Notes under the pieces: generated by a model
The model's database searches: none
What the model saw: the letters and a program-made list of their open reading frames with translations, nothing else
What the model was told of the DNA's origin: nothing
Position numbers and translations under genes: made by a program
Part shown: positions 40,824 to 48,926 of the stretch, piece after piece
Layout of the letters: each line of letters begins with the position of its first letter
Numbering within the stretch: position 1 is the stretch's first letter
Origin: Kocuria rosea subsp. polaris
GTDB lineage: Bacteria; Actinomycetota; Actinomycetes; Actinomycetales; Micrococcaceae
Length of the DNA: 64,000 nt
Direction of reading: 5' to 3'
Assembly (NCBI GenBank): GCA_023896275.1
Contig: MLDA01000002.1
Coordinates: 62,001 to 126,000 of the forward strand

Positions 40824-41888
40824 ATGCCCCTCGATCGACCCGCCCCGCTGCGCGCTGGCAACACCTCTACTCCTCGCAACTCACGGCGCGGCGGTCTCCT
40901 GGCCGCCGCAGCAGCCGTCGTGCTGCTCGCCTCGGCGTGCGCTCCCGGCGCGGCGGCGCCGGGCGGCGACGATACGCCGTCGGAGGGGGCCACGACGATC
41001 GAGCACGCGTTCGGCAAGACCGTGATCGACGGCAAGCCCGAGCGCGTCGCGACCGTTGCGTGGGGCAACCACGAGGTCCCCCTCGCGCTCGGGGTCGTGC
41101 CTGTCGGCATGGCCGCAACGACCTGGGGCGACGACGACGGCAATGGCGTGCTGCCGTGGGTCGAGGAGCGGCTCGAGGAACTCGGCGCGGAAACACCGGT
41201 CCTCTTCGACGAGTCCGACGGCATCGATTTCGAGGCCGTCGCGGACTCAGACCCGGACGTCATCCTCGCCGCGTACTCCGGGCTGAGCAAGGAGGACTAC
41301 GACACCCTCAAGGACATCGCACCCGTGGTCGCCTACCCGGACAACGCGTGGGGCACCGACTGGCGCGAGACGATCACGATGAACGCCGCCGGCATGGGCA
41401 TGGCCGCGGAGGGCGAGGCGCTCGTCGCCGAGTACGAGGACCTCATCGACGAGAAGACGGCCGACCACCCGGAACTCGCCGGCAAGGCCGCCATGCTGCT
41501 GACCCACGTCGACGAATCCGACCTGTCGACGGTGAGCTACTACTCGACGCTCGACACCCGCGTGAAGTACTTCGAGGACCTCGGCCTGACCTCGCCTGCG
41601 AGCGTCATCACCGAGTCGGAGGCCAACGGCACCTTCGCCGTCGAACAGTCCGCGGAGACCGCAGACGAGTTTGCCGACGCCGAACTGATCGTCACCTACG
41701 GCGGCGAGGAGTTGATCGATGCGCTCGAGGCCGACCCGATCCTCTCGCAGATGCCCGCCGTCGAGAACAAGGCCGTCGTCGCCCTGCCCGGCGACCAGCC
41801 GATCGGCAACGCCGCCAACCCGACCGCGCTGTCACTGCCATGGTTCCTGGACGATTACCTGAAGCTGCTCTCCGACGCCGTTGAGTAG
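40824..41888 (+). CDS. iron-siderophore ABC transporter substrate-binding lipoprotein (locus 2)
   Basis: The 354-residue protein has a basic N-terminus, a hydrophobic signal and a lipobox ASAC (cysteine near residue 40). The body resembles FepB/FhuD-type proteins (Peripla_BP_2): TTIEHAFGKTVIDGKPERVAT, then the first-lobe segment and DPDVILAAYSGLSKEDYD. I chose the ATG at 40824 because GGAAGG is 5 nt upstream; earlier ATGs at 40785 and 40791 lack such a signal. It differs clearly from the first binding protein, so a different siderophore is likely. Confidence 0.88.
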   Translation: MPLDRPAPLRAGNTSTPRNSRRGGLLAAAAAVVLLASACAPGAAAPGGDDTPSEGATTIEHAFGKTVIDGKPERVATVAWGNHEVPLALGVVPVGMAATTWGDDDGNGVLPWVEERLEELGAETPVLFDESDGIDFEAVADSDPDVILAAYSGLSKEDYDTLKDIAPVVAYPDNAWGTDWRETITMNAAGMGMAAEGEALVAEYEDLIDEKTADHPELAGKAAMLLTHVDESDLSTVSYYSTLDTRVKYFEDLGLTSPASVITESEANGTFAVEQSAETADEFADAELIVTYGGEELIDALEADPILSQMPAVENKAVVALPGDQPIGNAANPTALSLPWFLDDYLKLLSDAVE

Positions 41889-42915
41889 CCCCGCCGTCCA
41901 CGCCCGACCGGGCGTGCGGCGGAGCGCGTGGGCGCTGGCCCTGCTCGGCGCGATCGCCGTGCTGGCCCTGCTGTCCGTGGCGTTCGGCGCGCGCGTCGTC
42001 GGTTTCGACGACGTGCGTGCCGGGCTCACCGGGTCCGTCGACGGGTTCGGTGCGGCCGCTGTCGCCAAGCGCGTGCCCAGGACCCTCCTGGCCCTCGTGG
42101 CCGGGGCGGCCCTCGCCGTATCCGGGGTGGTCATGCAGGGTGTGACCCGTAATCCTCTCGCCGACCCCGGCATCCTCGGCGTCAACATGGGGGCGGCCCT
42201 TGCCGTCGTGGTCGGTATCGCCCACTTCGGCCTGCGCTCGGCGACGAGTTTCATCTGGGTCGCGATCGCCGGGGGCGCACTCGCCGCATTGATCGTCTAC
42301 GCGATCGCCTCGCTGGGGCCGAACGGATTCCACGCGGGCGCCGCCACGCCGCTCAAGCTGGCCCTCTCCGGGGCCGCGGTCTCGGCGGCGCTCGCGTCGT
42401 TCGTGTCCGCCGTTGTCCTCGGGCGCAACGACATCGCCTCCAGTGCGCGCTCCTGGCAGATCGGCGGCGTCGGCGGGGCGGACTTCGGCTCGATGGCCGC
42501 GGTCGCGCCCTTCCTCGTCGGAGGGCTGGCGATCAGCATGCTCGCTGCGAAGGCGCTGAACTCGCTCGCACTCGGCGATGAGCTCGCGGCCGGCCTCGGC
42601 GAACGCGTGGGCCTGGCCCGCGGGCTGGCTTCGCTCGGGGCGATTGTCCTCGCCGGCGCCGTCACGGCGCTGACCGGGCCGATCGGGTTCGTCGGGCTTG
42701 TCGTCCCGCACGTCGTCCGGCTGCTCGTCGGTTCCGACCACCGGTGGCTCCTGCCGCTCTCCGCGCTTGCGGGGGCCGCGCTGCTCACCGCCGCGGACGT
42801 CGTCGGCCGCGTCGTGGCGCGCCCCGCCGAGATCGATGTCGGCATCGTCACCGCCCTCGTGGGCGCCCCGTTCTTCATCTACATCGTCCGGAGGCAGAAG
42901 GTGCGCGAGCTGTGA
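41881..42915 (+). CDS. FecCD-family siderophore ABC transporter permease (first of pair, locus 2)
   Basis: The 344-residue membrane protein starts at a TTG overlapping the binding-protein stop by 8 nt. Motifs are KRVPRTLLALVAGAALAVSG, VTRNPLADPGILGVNMGAA and GPIGFVGLVVPHVVRLL. About nine to ten membrane segments are visible. It works with the next permease, with which it overlaps by 4 nt. Confidence 0.9.
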   Translation: MSSPAVHARPGVRRSAWALALLGAIAVLALLSVAFGARVVGFDDVRAGLTGSVDGFGAAAVAKRVPRTLLALVAGAALAVSGVVMQGVTRNPLADPGILGVNMGAALAVVVGIAHFGLRSATSFIWVAIAGGALAALIVYAIASLGPNGFHAGAATPLKLALSGAAVSAALASFVSAVVLGRNDIASSARSWQIGGVGGADFGSMAAVAPFLVGGLAISMLAAKALNSLALGDELAAGLGERVGLARGLASLGAIVLAGAVTALTGPIGFVGLVVPHVVRLLVGSDHRWLLPLSALAGAALLTAADVVGRVVARPAEIDVGIVTALVGAPFFIYIVRRQKVREL

Positions 42916-43913
42916 GCACGACGTCGTCGCGCACCCGCGCCGCGTCGGTCACGCTCATCCTGATTGCGGCCGTCGTCGTGTTGTATCTGCTCAATCTCAT
43001 GGTGGGCCGCACGTTCTATCCGCTGGCGGACGTCGTCGCCGTCGCCCTCGGCTCCGACGTCGACGGCGCGAGTTTCACCGTCGGTCGGCTGCGCCTGCCC
43101 CGGGCGACTCTCGGGCTGCTCGCCGGGGCCTCGTTCGGGCTGGCCGGCGTCTGCTTTCAAACCCTGCTGCGTAACCCGCTTGCGAGCCCGGACGTGATCG
43201 GCATCAGCGCGGGAGCGAGCACCGCGGCCGTGTTCGGGATCGTGTTCTTCGGACTGTCGGGGGCCGCGGTCGCCGGGCTGTCCGTCGTCGCCGCCCTCGT
43301 CGTCGCCGCGGTGATCTACGCGCTGTCCGCGCGCGGCAGCGCGACCGGCACGCGCCTGATCCTCATCGGCATCGGCGTCGCGGCGATGCTCGAGTCGCTG
43401 ACAACCTACGTCCTGTCCAAGGCCGGCGACTGGGACCTGCAGGAGGCCATGCGCTGGCTGACCGGCAGCCTCAACGGCGTCGGTTGGGAGCAGGTGCTGC
43501 CCGTCGCGACCGCGCTGGGGTTGCTCGGCCCGCTGCTCATCGCGCAGGCCGGTCCCCTGTCCATGATGGCGCTCGGTGAGGACACCGCAGCGGGACTCGG
43601 GGTCGACGTCGGCCGGACCCGGCTGTTCGTGGTGCTCGCCGCCGTGGGGCTCGTCGCGTTCGCCACCTCGGCGGCGGGGCCCATCGCGTTCGTGGCGTTC
43701 CTCGCGGGTCCCGTTGCCGGAGGGCTCGTTGGCCATGGCCGGTCGCTGCTGCTGCCGGCGGCCCTCGTCGGCGCGGTTCTCGTGCTCGGCGCGGACTTCG
43801 CTGGGCAGAACCTGCTGCCGGCGCGCTACCCGGTGGGCATCGTCACGGGTGTGCTGGGTGCACCGTACCTCGTGTACCTGATCACGCGCAGCAACAGGAC
43901 GGGGGTGATGTGA
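42912..43913 (+). CDS. FecCD-family siderophore ABC transporter permease (second of pair, locus 2)
   Basis: This encodes 333 residues from the GTG overlapping the previous stop (GTGA). It carries RLPRATLGLLAGASFGLAG, LLRNPLASPDVIGISAGAS and GPIAFVAFLAGPVAGGLV. Like locus 1, this operon ends without an ATPase gene; the next gene encodes a TetR regulator. The start is set by overlap, since the open frame upstream covers the first permease in another frame. Confidence 0.9.
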   Translation: MSTTSSRTRAASVTLILIAAVVVLYLLNLMVGRTFYPLADVVAVALGSDVDGASFTVGRLRLPRATLGLLAGASFGLAGVCFQTLLRNPLASPDVIGISAGASTAAVFGIVFFGLSGAAVAGLSVVAALVVAAVIYALSARGSATGTRLILIGIGVAAMLESLTTYVLSKAGDWDLQEAMRWLTGSLNGVGWEQVLPVATALGLLGPLLIAQAGPLSMMALGEDTAAGLGVDVGRTRLFVVLAAVGLVAFATSAAGPIAFVAFLAGPVAGGLVGHGRSLLLPAALVGAVLVLGADFAGQNLLPARYPVGIVTGVLGAPYLVYLITRSNRTGVM

Positions 43914-43939
43914 GGGCTCACATCCGGCCGGGATATGAT
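43907..43939 (+). promoter_or_regulatory. perfect inverted repeat and -10 box ahead of tetR
   Basis: GATGTGAG-GG-CTCACATC (43907-43924) is a perfect 8+2+8 palindrome overlapping the permease stop codon. TATGAT (43934-43939) lies 7 nt before the ATG at 43947. The palindrome is a likely autoregulatory operator. Confidence 0.65.
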
Positions 43940-43946
43940 GTCCGGC

Positions 43947-44528
43947 ATGCCTGTTGCTGAAATGGAAGGCCTGGAAATGGCCGACGCGGTCACCGCCGTC
44001 GTCGCCCGCCGTGGCCTCGACGAATTGACCCTGAACGACGTGGCCGCTGAGGCCGGCGTCGACGTGACCTCGCTCGCCCGGATCTATCCGACCAAGGCCG
44101 CCCTCGCCCGCGCCACGTTTACGCACGTGTTCGCGCGCTCCAACGCGGCAGTCAACGTCGCGATCGATGGCCGCTACGGCGTCGACGCCATCCGCGCGTT
44201 CATCATGGCCGTCCTGCCGGACGACGAGTCGAAGGTCGCGGCCGCGCGCGTGCTGCTGCCGTTCTGGCAGCTCGCCCTGCACGACGACGAGCTTGCCGCC
44301 GCGGGCGCGGCCGCCTCCGATGCGTGGCGCACGCTGCTGCGCACGTGGCTGCGCGAGGCCATGGCTGACGGCGACGTCCGCGCGGACGTGCCGGTCGACG
44401 TCGTCACCGAGACCGTTCTGAACTGGATCGCCGGCACGCAGGCTGCCGCGATCGGCGAGGCCCGCCACAACGCCCCGCGGCAGCTGCACGCCCAGGTCGA
44501 CGCGCTGCTGGATCTCCTGCACGGCTGA
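43947..44528 (+). CDS. TetR-like regulator (paralogue 1)
   Basis: The 193-residue protein has a TetR-type N-terminal domain (VARRGLDELTLNDVAAEAGVDVTSLARIYPTKAALA) and a C-terminal domain with ARVLLPFWQLALHDDE. It is clearly related to the TetR protein encoded at 47176, sharing PTKAAL, ARVxLPFWQLAxHD and NxPRQL. It should dimerise and bind the palindrome upstream. Its target could be the second siderophore operon, itself or the amine oxidase region. The start at 43947 fits leaderless expression from TATGAT. Confidence 0.8.
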   Translation: MPVAEMEGLEMADAVTAVVARRGLDELTLNDVAAEAGVDVTSLARIYPTKAALARATFTHVFARSNAAVNVAIDGRYGVDAIRAFIMAVLPDDESKVAAARVLLPFWQLALHDDELAAAGAAASDAWRTLLRTWLREAMADGDVRADVPVDVVTETVLNWIAGTQAAAIGEARHNAPRQLHAQVDALLDLLHG

Positions 44529-44597
44529 ACCGAGCCCGCTACCGCGCCGTCCGCGCCCTGTCGTGGCGGTCGGCGAAGTGCGGTGCGGTGAGGGTGC

Positions 44598-45047
44598 TCA
44601 GCGGGCGAGTTCGAGCGCCGCCGGAGCCGGAGGTGCTGCGGAGTCCACGTAGGTACGGGTGAGCCGGCGGAGGCACGATGCCGCTGCCGCCGCAACCACC
44701 AGTTCCAGCGGTACCACCGCCAGCATGAGAGCGGACGACGCCGGGGCAGCTGCCCCCGCCGCGGCCGCGCCGTGGCCTGCATGCCCGCCGCCGAGGCCCG
44801 GAAACCCGAGCGTGAGCGCCATGTGGGCCAGGGCCATCGCGGCCGACATCGCGAGCAGCACGGTCAGTTCCGCCCGGCAGGACCGCCGCGAGCGCGCCCG
44901 CCACAGCCCCGCCGCGCACTTGAGGCAGAGGGCGGTCATGACGAGCAGCGCTGCCGAGAGCCAGATCCCGTGGGAGCCCGCGTGGGCGGCGAGCACCCAC
45001 GCGTGCAGGGCCGCCACGGCCGCGGCGAGTGCCGCCGTCGTACGCAT
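44598..45047 (-). CDS. small membrane protein with histidine-rich loop, linked to amine oxidase
   Basis: The 149-residue protein is not from a family I recognise. It has about four hydrophobic segments (near residues 3-20, 28-48, 60-82 and 100-122). A short histidine motif near the start (HAGSHG), LKCAAG after segment 2 and a GGGHAGHG loop before segment 4 could bind metal. The start lies 5 nt after the copper amine oxidase stop on the same strand, so the genes are co-transcribed. A role in copper supply to that enzyme is only a hypothesis; an export or quinone-linked role is equally open. The frame upstream of 45047 is a shadow of the oxidase. Confidence 0.7.
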   Translation of the reverse strand: MRTTAALAAAVAALHAWVLAAHAGSHGIWLSAALLVMTALCLKCAAGLWRARSRRSCRAELTVLLAMSAAMALAHMALTLGFPGLGGGHAGHGAAAAGAAAPASSALMLAVVPLELVVAAAAASCLRRLTRTYVDSAAPPAPAALELAR

Positions 45048-45052
45048 GATCG

Positions 45053-46993
45053 CTAGTGGCAGCCCGAGTCGGTGTGGCAGGCGCCCGGGGTCGGGGCCGG
45101 CACGTCGAGGACGGGGGAGCGGTCGAAGAAGCCGTCCGGGCGCAGCTTGAAGCCGGTGGTGTCGACGGGCATGATCGGCCAGTCCTCGACCCGCGGGAAG
45201 TGCGTGAGGCCGAAGGTGTGCCAGAGGACCACGTCCTCGCCGTCGAGGCCGCGGTCCGCCTCGATCCAGGCCGGAAGTCCTCCGCCGCCGCGGTGCTGAT
45301 TGACGAAGTCGCCGGTCGGGTAGCGCTCCTCCTCGGCGTGCGGGGTCACCCAGAGCGAGCTGGTCGTGAACGCGGCGCGGCGGGCCACCGAGGACTCGGG
45401 ATCGGCGAGCAGCGTCGGGTTGCCCTCGGGCAAGAGCTTGTAGCCGACCGGCGCGCCGAGGCGGTTCCGCTCCCTGGTGCTCTGCACGATCCAGGACCGC
45501 CCCGTCTCCATGCTGGTCTGGCGCACGGCCGCCTTCTCGCTGGCGAGCACCGTGTGCTTGCGCGTGAACGCGTTGCCGCGCGGATTCGCTTCGCCCAGCG
45601 GAACGCGGACGGCCTCCTCCTCGACGACGCGGGACGGCCCGTCGTCGAGCGCGAAGTCCAGTCGCGCCCCGAACAGGTGCTGGTGGAACGGGGCGCCGAG
45701 CCCGGGGGCCATTTCGGAGCTGTACGGGTACGGCTCGCCGTCGGCCCCGGCCTCCGGCTGCGCGGACGTGAAGACGATGCCCGTGGCCTTGGCCTCGAAC
45801 TCGATCGTGCCGTCGAGGTAGAGGTACCAGTAGAAGCCGTAGTCGTAGTTGCCCACGGTCGTGAAGAAGCTGATCACCAGGCGGCGGTTGCGCCGCGTGT
45901 AGTCGACGCCGCTCCACAGGTCAGAGTGCTTCGCCAGGATCGACGCGTCCTCCTCGTGCATGCAGATGCCGTTCTGGATCGTGCGGGCGTTGCCGAAGTT
46001 GTCGGAGATGACGGGGGAGAGGTAGGTGATCTCGCCGAGGCAGTCACAGCCGAGCTGCAGCGAGTTGGCGCACGAGCCGATGAGGTACTCGCCGGTGTCG
46101 AAATAGTTCTGCCAGTTCCGCACGGGGGAGGGGTCGCCGTACGGGACGACCATCTCCGCGATCGAGGCCCGGTTGAGGATTTTACGCCGCCGCGTTTCGC
46201 CGTCGGGCGCCTTGTCGTCGAACGCGATGTTGTGCAGAACCAGGCCCTCGCGCATGTCGAAGCCGATGTCGAGGCTCCAGCGCTCCCACTCGACGTGGTT
46301 GCCGCCCGTCACCTCAAACGAGGGCCCCTCCGGCTGGGTGATGCTGATGGGCTTCTGCGTCGTCCGCAGCTCGCCGGTCAGCGACGGATCGGTGAAGTTT
46401 CCGTGCTCGGCGGGCACGGGCACGACGCCGAGGTCCAGGATGCGGGTGGCCTTCCGGCGCGCGACGTCGACGTACGCGACCAGCCCGTCGATGGGGTGGG
46501 CCCAGGCGCTGTCGGTTTCGTGCTCCTGGTAGAAGGCGAGGCCGCGCAAAACCCGCGTCCCGCGCTCCTCCGGGTAGTCGTAGAAGCCCGCCGAGAGCGG
46601 CGCGACGCGCACCTTCTCCAGCTCCAGCCCGCGCTTGGCGATCGCCGCCTGCCACTGGGCGTCCTCGGCAAGGACCTCCTCCACGGCCGCGAACTCGGCC
46701 TCCATGACCGGCAGCTCACCGGTCTCCATGGTGTCCAGTGCGACGACGGACTCCACCGCCCGGGTGCTCGCGTTCACCGTGGCGTCGATCGGAGTCCCGC
46801 CGGCGGTGTCTAGGGCGAAGACGCGGAAGCGCCGGTCCGCCCGGGCGCCGGATGCTGTGCCGCGCGGCGGGTCGAGCAGGCCCAGGTAGGCGACCCGCGA
46901 GGTCTCGGACAGGTGGCCGGCTTCGGTCAGGAGCGCGGTGACGGTCTTGATCTCATCCGTGGTCGGCAGCGCGTAGGCGGTCGGCTGGTTCAT
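45053..46993 (-). CDS. copper-containing primary amine oxidase (phenylethylamine/tyramine oxidase type)
   Basis: The 646-residue enzyme aligns well by spacing with Arthrobacter globiformis phenylethylamine oxidase. The topaquinone tyrosine is Y383 in TVGNYDYG, the catalytic base D299 is in YFDTGEY, and copper ligands are H437 and H439 in FHQHLFG and H598 in [13 protein letters not shown]2/N3 domains precede the catalytic beta-sandwich. There is no signal peptide, so it is cytoplasmic, unlike E. coli TynA. It oxidises primary amines to aldehydes with release of ammonia and hydrogen peroxide. The aldehyde dehydrogenase and FeaR-like regulator encoded nearby complete the pathway. Confidence 0.95.
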   Translation of the reverse strand: MNQPTAYALPTTDEIKTVTALLTEAGHLSETSRVAYLGLLDPPRGTASGARADRRFRVFALDTAGGTPIDATVNASTRAVESVVALDTMETGELPVMEAEFAAVEEVLAEDAQWQAAIAKRGLELEKVRVAPLSAGFYDYPEERGTRVLRGLAFYQEHETDSAWAHPIDGLVAYVDVARRKATRILDLGVVPVPAEHGNFTDPSLTGELRTTQKPISITQPEGPSFEVTGGNHVEWERWSLDIGFDMREGLVLHNIAFDDKAPDGETRRRKILNRASIAEMVVPYGDPSPVRNWQNYFDTGEYLIGSCANSLQLGCDCLGEITYLSPVISDNFGNARTIQNGICMHEEDASILAKHSDLWSGVDYTRRNRRLVISFFTTVGNYDYGFYWYLYLDGTIEFEAKATGIVFTSAQPEAGADGEPYPYSSEMAPGLGAPFHQHLFGARLDFALDDGPSRVVEEEAVRVPLGEANPRGNAFTRKHTVLASEKAAVRQTSMETGRSWIVQSTRERNRLGAPVGYKLLPEGNPTLLADPESSVARRAAFTTSSLWVTPHAEEERYPTGDFVNQHRGGGGLPAWIEADRGLDGEDVVLWHTFGLTHFPRVEDWPIMPVDTTGFKLRPDGFFDRSPVLDVPAPTPGACHTDSGCH

Positions 46994-47021
46994 GGGGTCC
47001 TCGAGGCTCTCGTCAATCGAG

Positions 47022-47067
47022 GGGGCGCTGTGAGGCGCCCCACTTTATTTTCTCTTAACGTAGAGAA
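47022..47067. promoter_or_regulatory. leader hairpin and inverted repeat between amine oxidase and tetR
   Basis: GGGGCGC-TGTGAG-GCGCCCC (47022-47041) is a perfect hairpin 28 nt upstream of the amine oxidase ATG. TTCTCT-TAACGT-AGAGAA (47050-47067) is an 18-bp operator-like palindrome in the AT-rich centre of the divergent region, where the amine oxidase promoter is expected. Confidence 0.55.
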
Positions 47068-47175
47068 TAAGCTGATCGTGAGCTGTCCCACAAGAGGGCG
47101 GGGCGTAGAGATTTAGTGGCGCCCACCGTCACACCCGTCGCCGTGGCTGCAACGGCGAATCGATAGGATGGCGCC

Positions 47176-47766
47176 ATGCCGAAGATCGTCGACCATGACG
47201 CCCGCCGCGAGGAGATCGCCCGGGCGGCCTGCCGTGTCGTCGCCAGGAGCGGGCTCGAGGGCCTCACGCTGCGCGACGTCGCCGCCGAGATCGGCTTTGC
47301 CAACGGCGCACTCAAGCCGTACTTCCCGACGAAGGCGGCGCTCTCCCAGGCGGCCTTCTCGCGCGTCTTCCGGCAGACCGGGCAGCGCATCGACAGTGCG
47401 ACCCGCGGAAAACGTGGGACCGCCGCGCTGCGGGCCTTCGCGCTCGAGGTGCTCCCGCTCGACGACACCCGGCTCGACGAGGCCCGCGTGGTCCTGCCGT
47501 TCTGGCAGCTTGCGGTCCATGATCCGCACCAGGCCGAAGTCAACGACCGGGCCATGCTGTCGTGGCGCTCGTCGATGCGCGGCTGGCTCGCCGAGGGGGT
47601 CGACGACGGCGAGATCCGCCCGGACCTCGACCCTGCTGCCGCCGTCGAATCGCTGCTCAATTTCCTCCTCGGCGCGCAGGGCGCCGGCGTGATCGACGCC
47701 GAGTACAACGGCCCACGTCAGCTGCGAGACCAGCTCGAGGTGCAGCTGCGCGGCTTCCGCCCCTGA
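47176..47766 (+). CDS. TetR family regulator (paralogue 2)
   Basis: The 196-residue protein has a canonical TetR/BetI-like HTH (CRVVARSGLEGLTLRDVAAEIGFANGALKPYFPTKAALS) and the C-terminal stretch ARVVLPFWQLAVHDP shared with the regulator at 43947. It diverges from the amine oxidase gene. TAGGAT at 47164-47169 stands 6 nt before the ATG with no ribosome-binding site, so it is probably leaderless. It likely represses the amine oxidase and/or itself through the palindrome at 47050-47067. Confidence 0.87.
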   Translation: MPKIVDHDARREEIARAACRVVARSGLEGLTLRDVAAEIGFANGALKPYFPTKAALSQAAFSRVFRQTGQRIDSATRGKRGTAALRAFALEVLPLDDTRLDEARVVLPFWQLAVHDPHQAEVNDRAMLSWRSSMRGWLAEGVDDGEIRPDLDPAAAVESLLNFLLGAQGAGVIDAEYNGPRQLRDQLEVQLRGFRP

Positions 47767-47802
47767 GACAGCCCGGGCGCGCACGCAGCCGTTTCCGGTC
47801 GC

Positions 47803-47840
47803 GTGACATTCGTCGCCGTTGGGCCTACATTAGGCCCAAC
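47803..47840 (+). promoter_or_regulatory. araC promoter with palindrome centred on the -10 box
   Basis: GTGACA (47803-47808), 17 nt and TACATT (47826-47831) form a strong promoter. GTTGGGCCTA (47818-47827) and TAGGCCCAAC (47831-47840) are perfect 10-bp arms separated by CAT, so the -10 box lies in the middle of the palindrome. A protein bound here would block transcription. Confidence 0.75.
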
Positions 47841-47895
47841 TGGTCGGGGATCGTGAACCACGTCACGGCCCGTGCCCGCCGCCTGAGGAAGTGTC

Positions 47896-48828
47896 ATGTA
47901 TCAAGTCAAGTACGCCAACGACTTCGCTTCGTGGAAGCAGGTCGTCTCCAGTTCGTTCGTCCCGCTCGATGCGAAGGCCGTGAAGTCCGGACCGTTCACC
48001 GGCCAGGTCGGCGGGGGCACCGTGTTCGACGTCGGGCTCATGCGGGTCACCGCCTCCGCCCACGAGGTCGTGCGCACCGAGAACCTCATCGCCCGCACCG
48101 AGGGGGCGTTCTACAAGCTCGGCGTGCAGATGTCCGGCCACGGTATTCTCGCCCAGGACGGCCGCGAGGCGATCCTGCGCCCCGGCGAGCTGGCGATCTA
48201 CGACACCCAGCGACCCTACTCCCTCGCGTTCGAGGAGGATTTTTCGACGCTGGTGATGATGTTCCCGCAGCAGATGCTCGGGCTCTCACCCGAGGACGTG
48301 TCCGAGCTGACCGCCGTGAGCATGGGGGCCGATCAGCGGCTCGGCCGCGCGGTGCTGCCGTTCCTGCGCGAGATCGCGGACCTGCTGCCGACGATCGACG
48401 GGCCCATCGGGCACCGCCTGGCGATGAACACGGTCGACCTGCTGGCCACGCTCCTGGCGGACGAGATCGGACAGCGCGCGCCGACCGGCGATCTCGACCG
48501 GGCGCGTCAGCTGCGCCGCATCCAGCATTTCATCGACGCCCAGCTCGCCGACTCGACGCTCTCCCCGGGCGACATCGCCGCCGCGCACTTCATGTCCACG
48601 CGCAGCCTGCACAAGCTCTTCTCCGATTCCGGGCACACCGTGGCCGGGTGGATCCGCGAACGCCGGCTCGAGAACTGCCGCCGTGACCTGAGTGATCCCC
48701 TGCAGTCCCACGCCCCGGTCGGCGCGATCGGCGCCCGCTGGGGGCTGCCGGACGCCGCCCACTTCAGCCGCGCCTTCCGCTCCGCCTACGGGTGCTCGCC
48801 GGCGCAGTACCGCCGCGGCGACCGGTAG
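47896..48828 (+). CDS. AraC family regulator (FeaR-like)
   Basis: The 310-residue protein has an N-terminal AraC-binding-like domain (PF14525 type: VFDVGLMRVTASAHEVVRTENLIART, YKLGVQMSGHGILAQDGRE, LAIYDTQRPYSLAFEED) and a C-terminal double HTH (IAAAHFMSTRSLHKLFSDSG, WGLPDAAHFSRAFRSAYGCSP). The architecture matches E. coli FeaR, activator of the tyramine oxidase and phenylacetaldehyde dehydrogenase genes. Here it lies between exactly such genes, so amine-induced activation of both is likely. Confidence 0.88.
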   Translation: MYQVKYANDFASWKQVVSSSFVPLDAKAVKSGPFTGQVGGGTVFDVGLMRVTASAHEVVRTENLIARTEGAFYKLGVQMSGHGILAQDGREAILRPGELAIYDTQRPYSLAFEEDFSTLVMMFPQQMLGLSPEDVSELTAVSMGADQRLGRAVLPFLREIADLLPTIDGPIGHRLAMNTVDLLATLLADEIGQRAPTGDLDRARQLRRIQHFIDAQLADSTLSPGDIAAAHFMSTRSLHKLFSDSGHTVAGWIRERRLENCRRDLSDPLQSHAPVGAIGARWGLPDAAHFSRAFRSAYGCSPAQYRRGDR

Positions 48829-48926
48829 CGCAGATTGGCAACAGTCCCGCGCGCAGGGACAAGGCGGACGTCACGGTGTCCGGCAGGATGGAGGCAACAC
48901 ACGTCACATACGACAAAGGAGTTGTC

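Noticed and set aside
45056-46813. Open frame of 585 codons opposite the amine oxidase
   Set aside because: Antisense shadow of a gene whose copper ligands and topaquinone site are all present.
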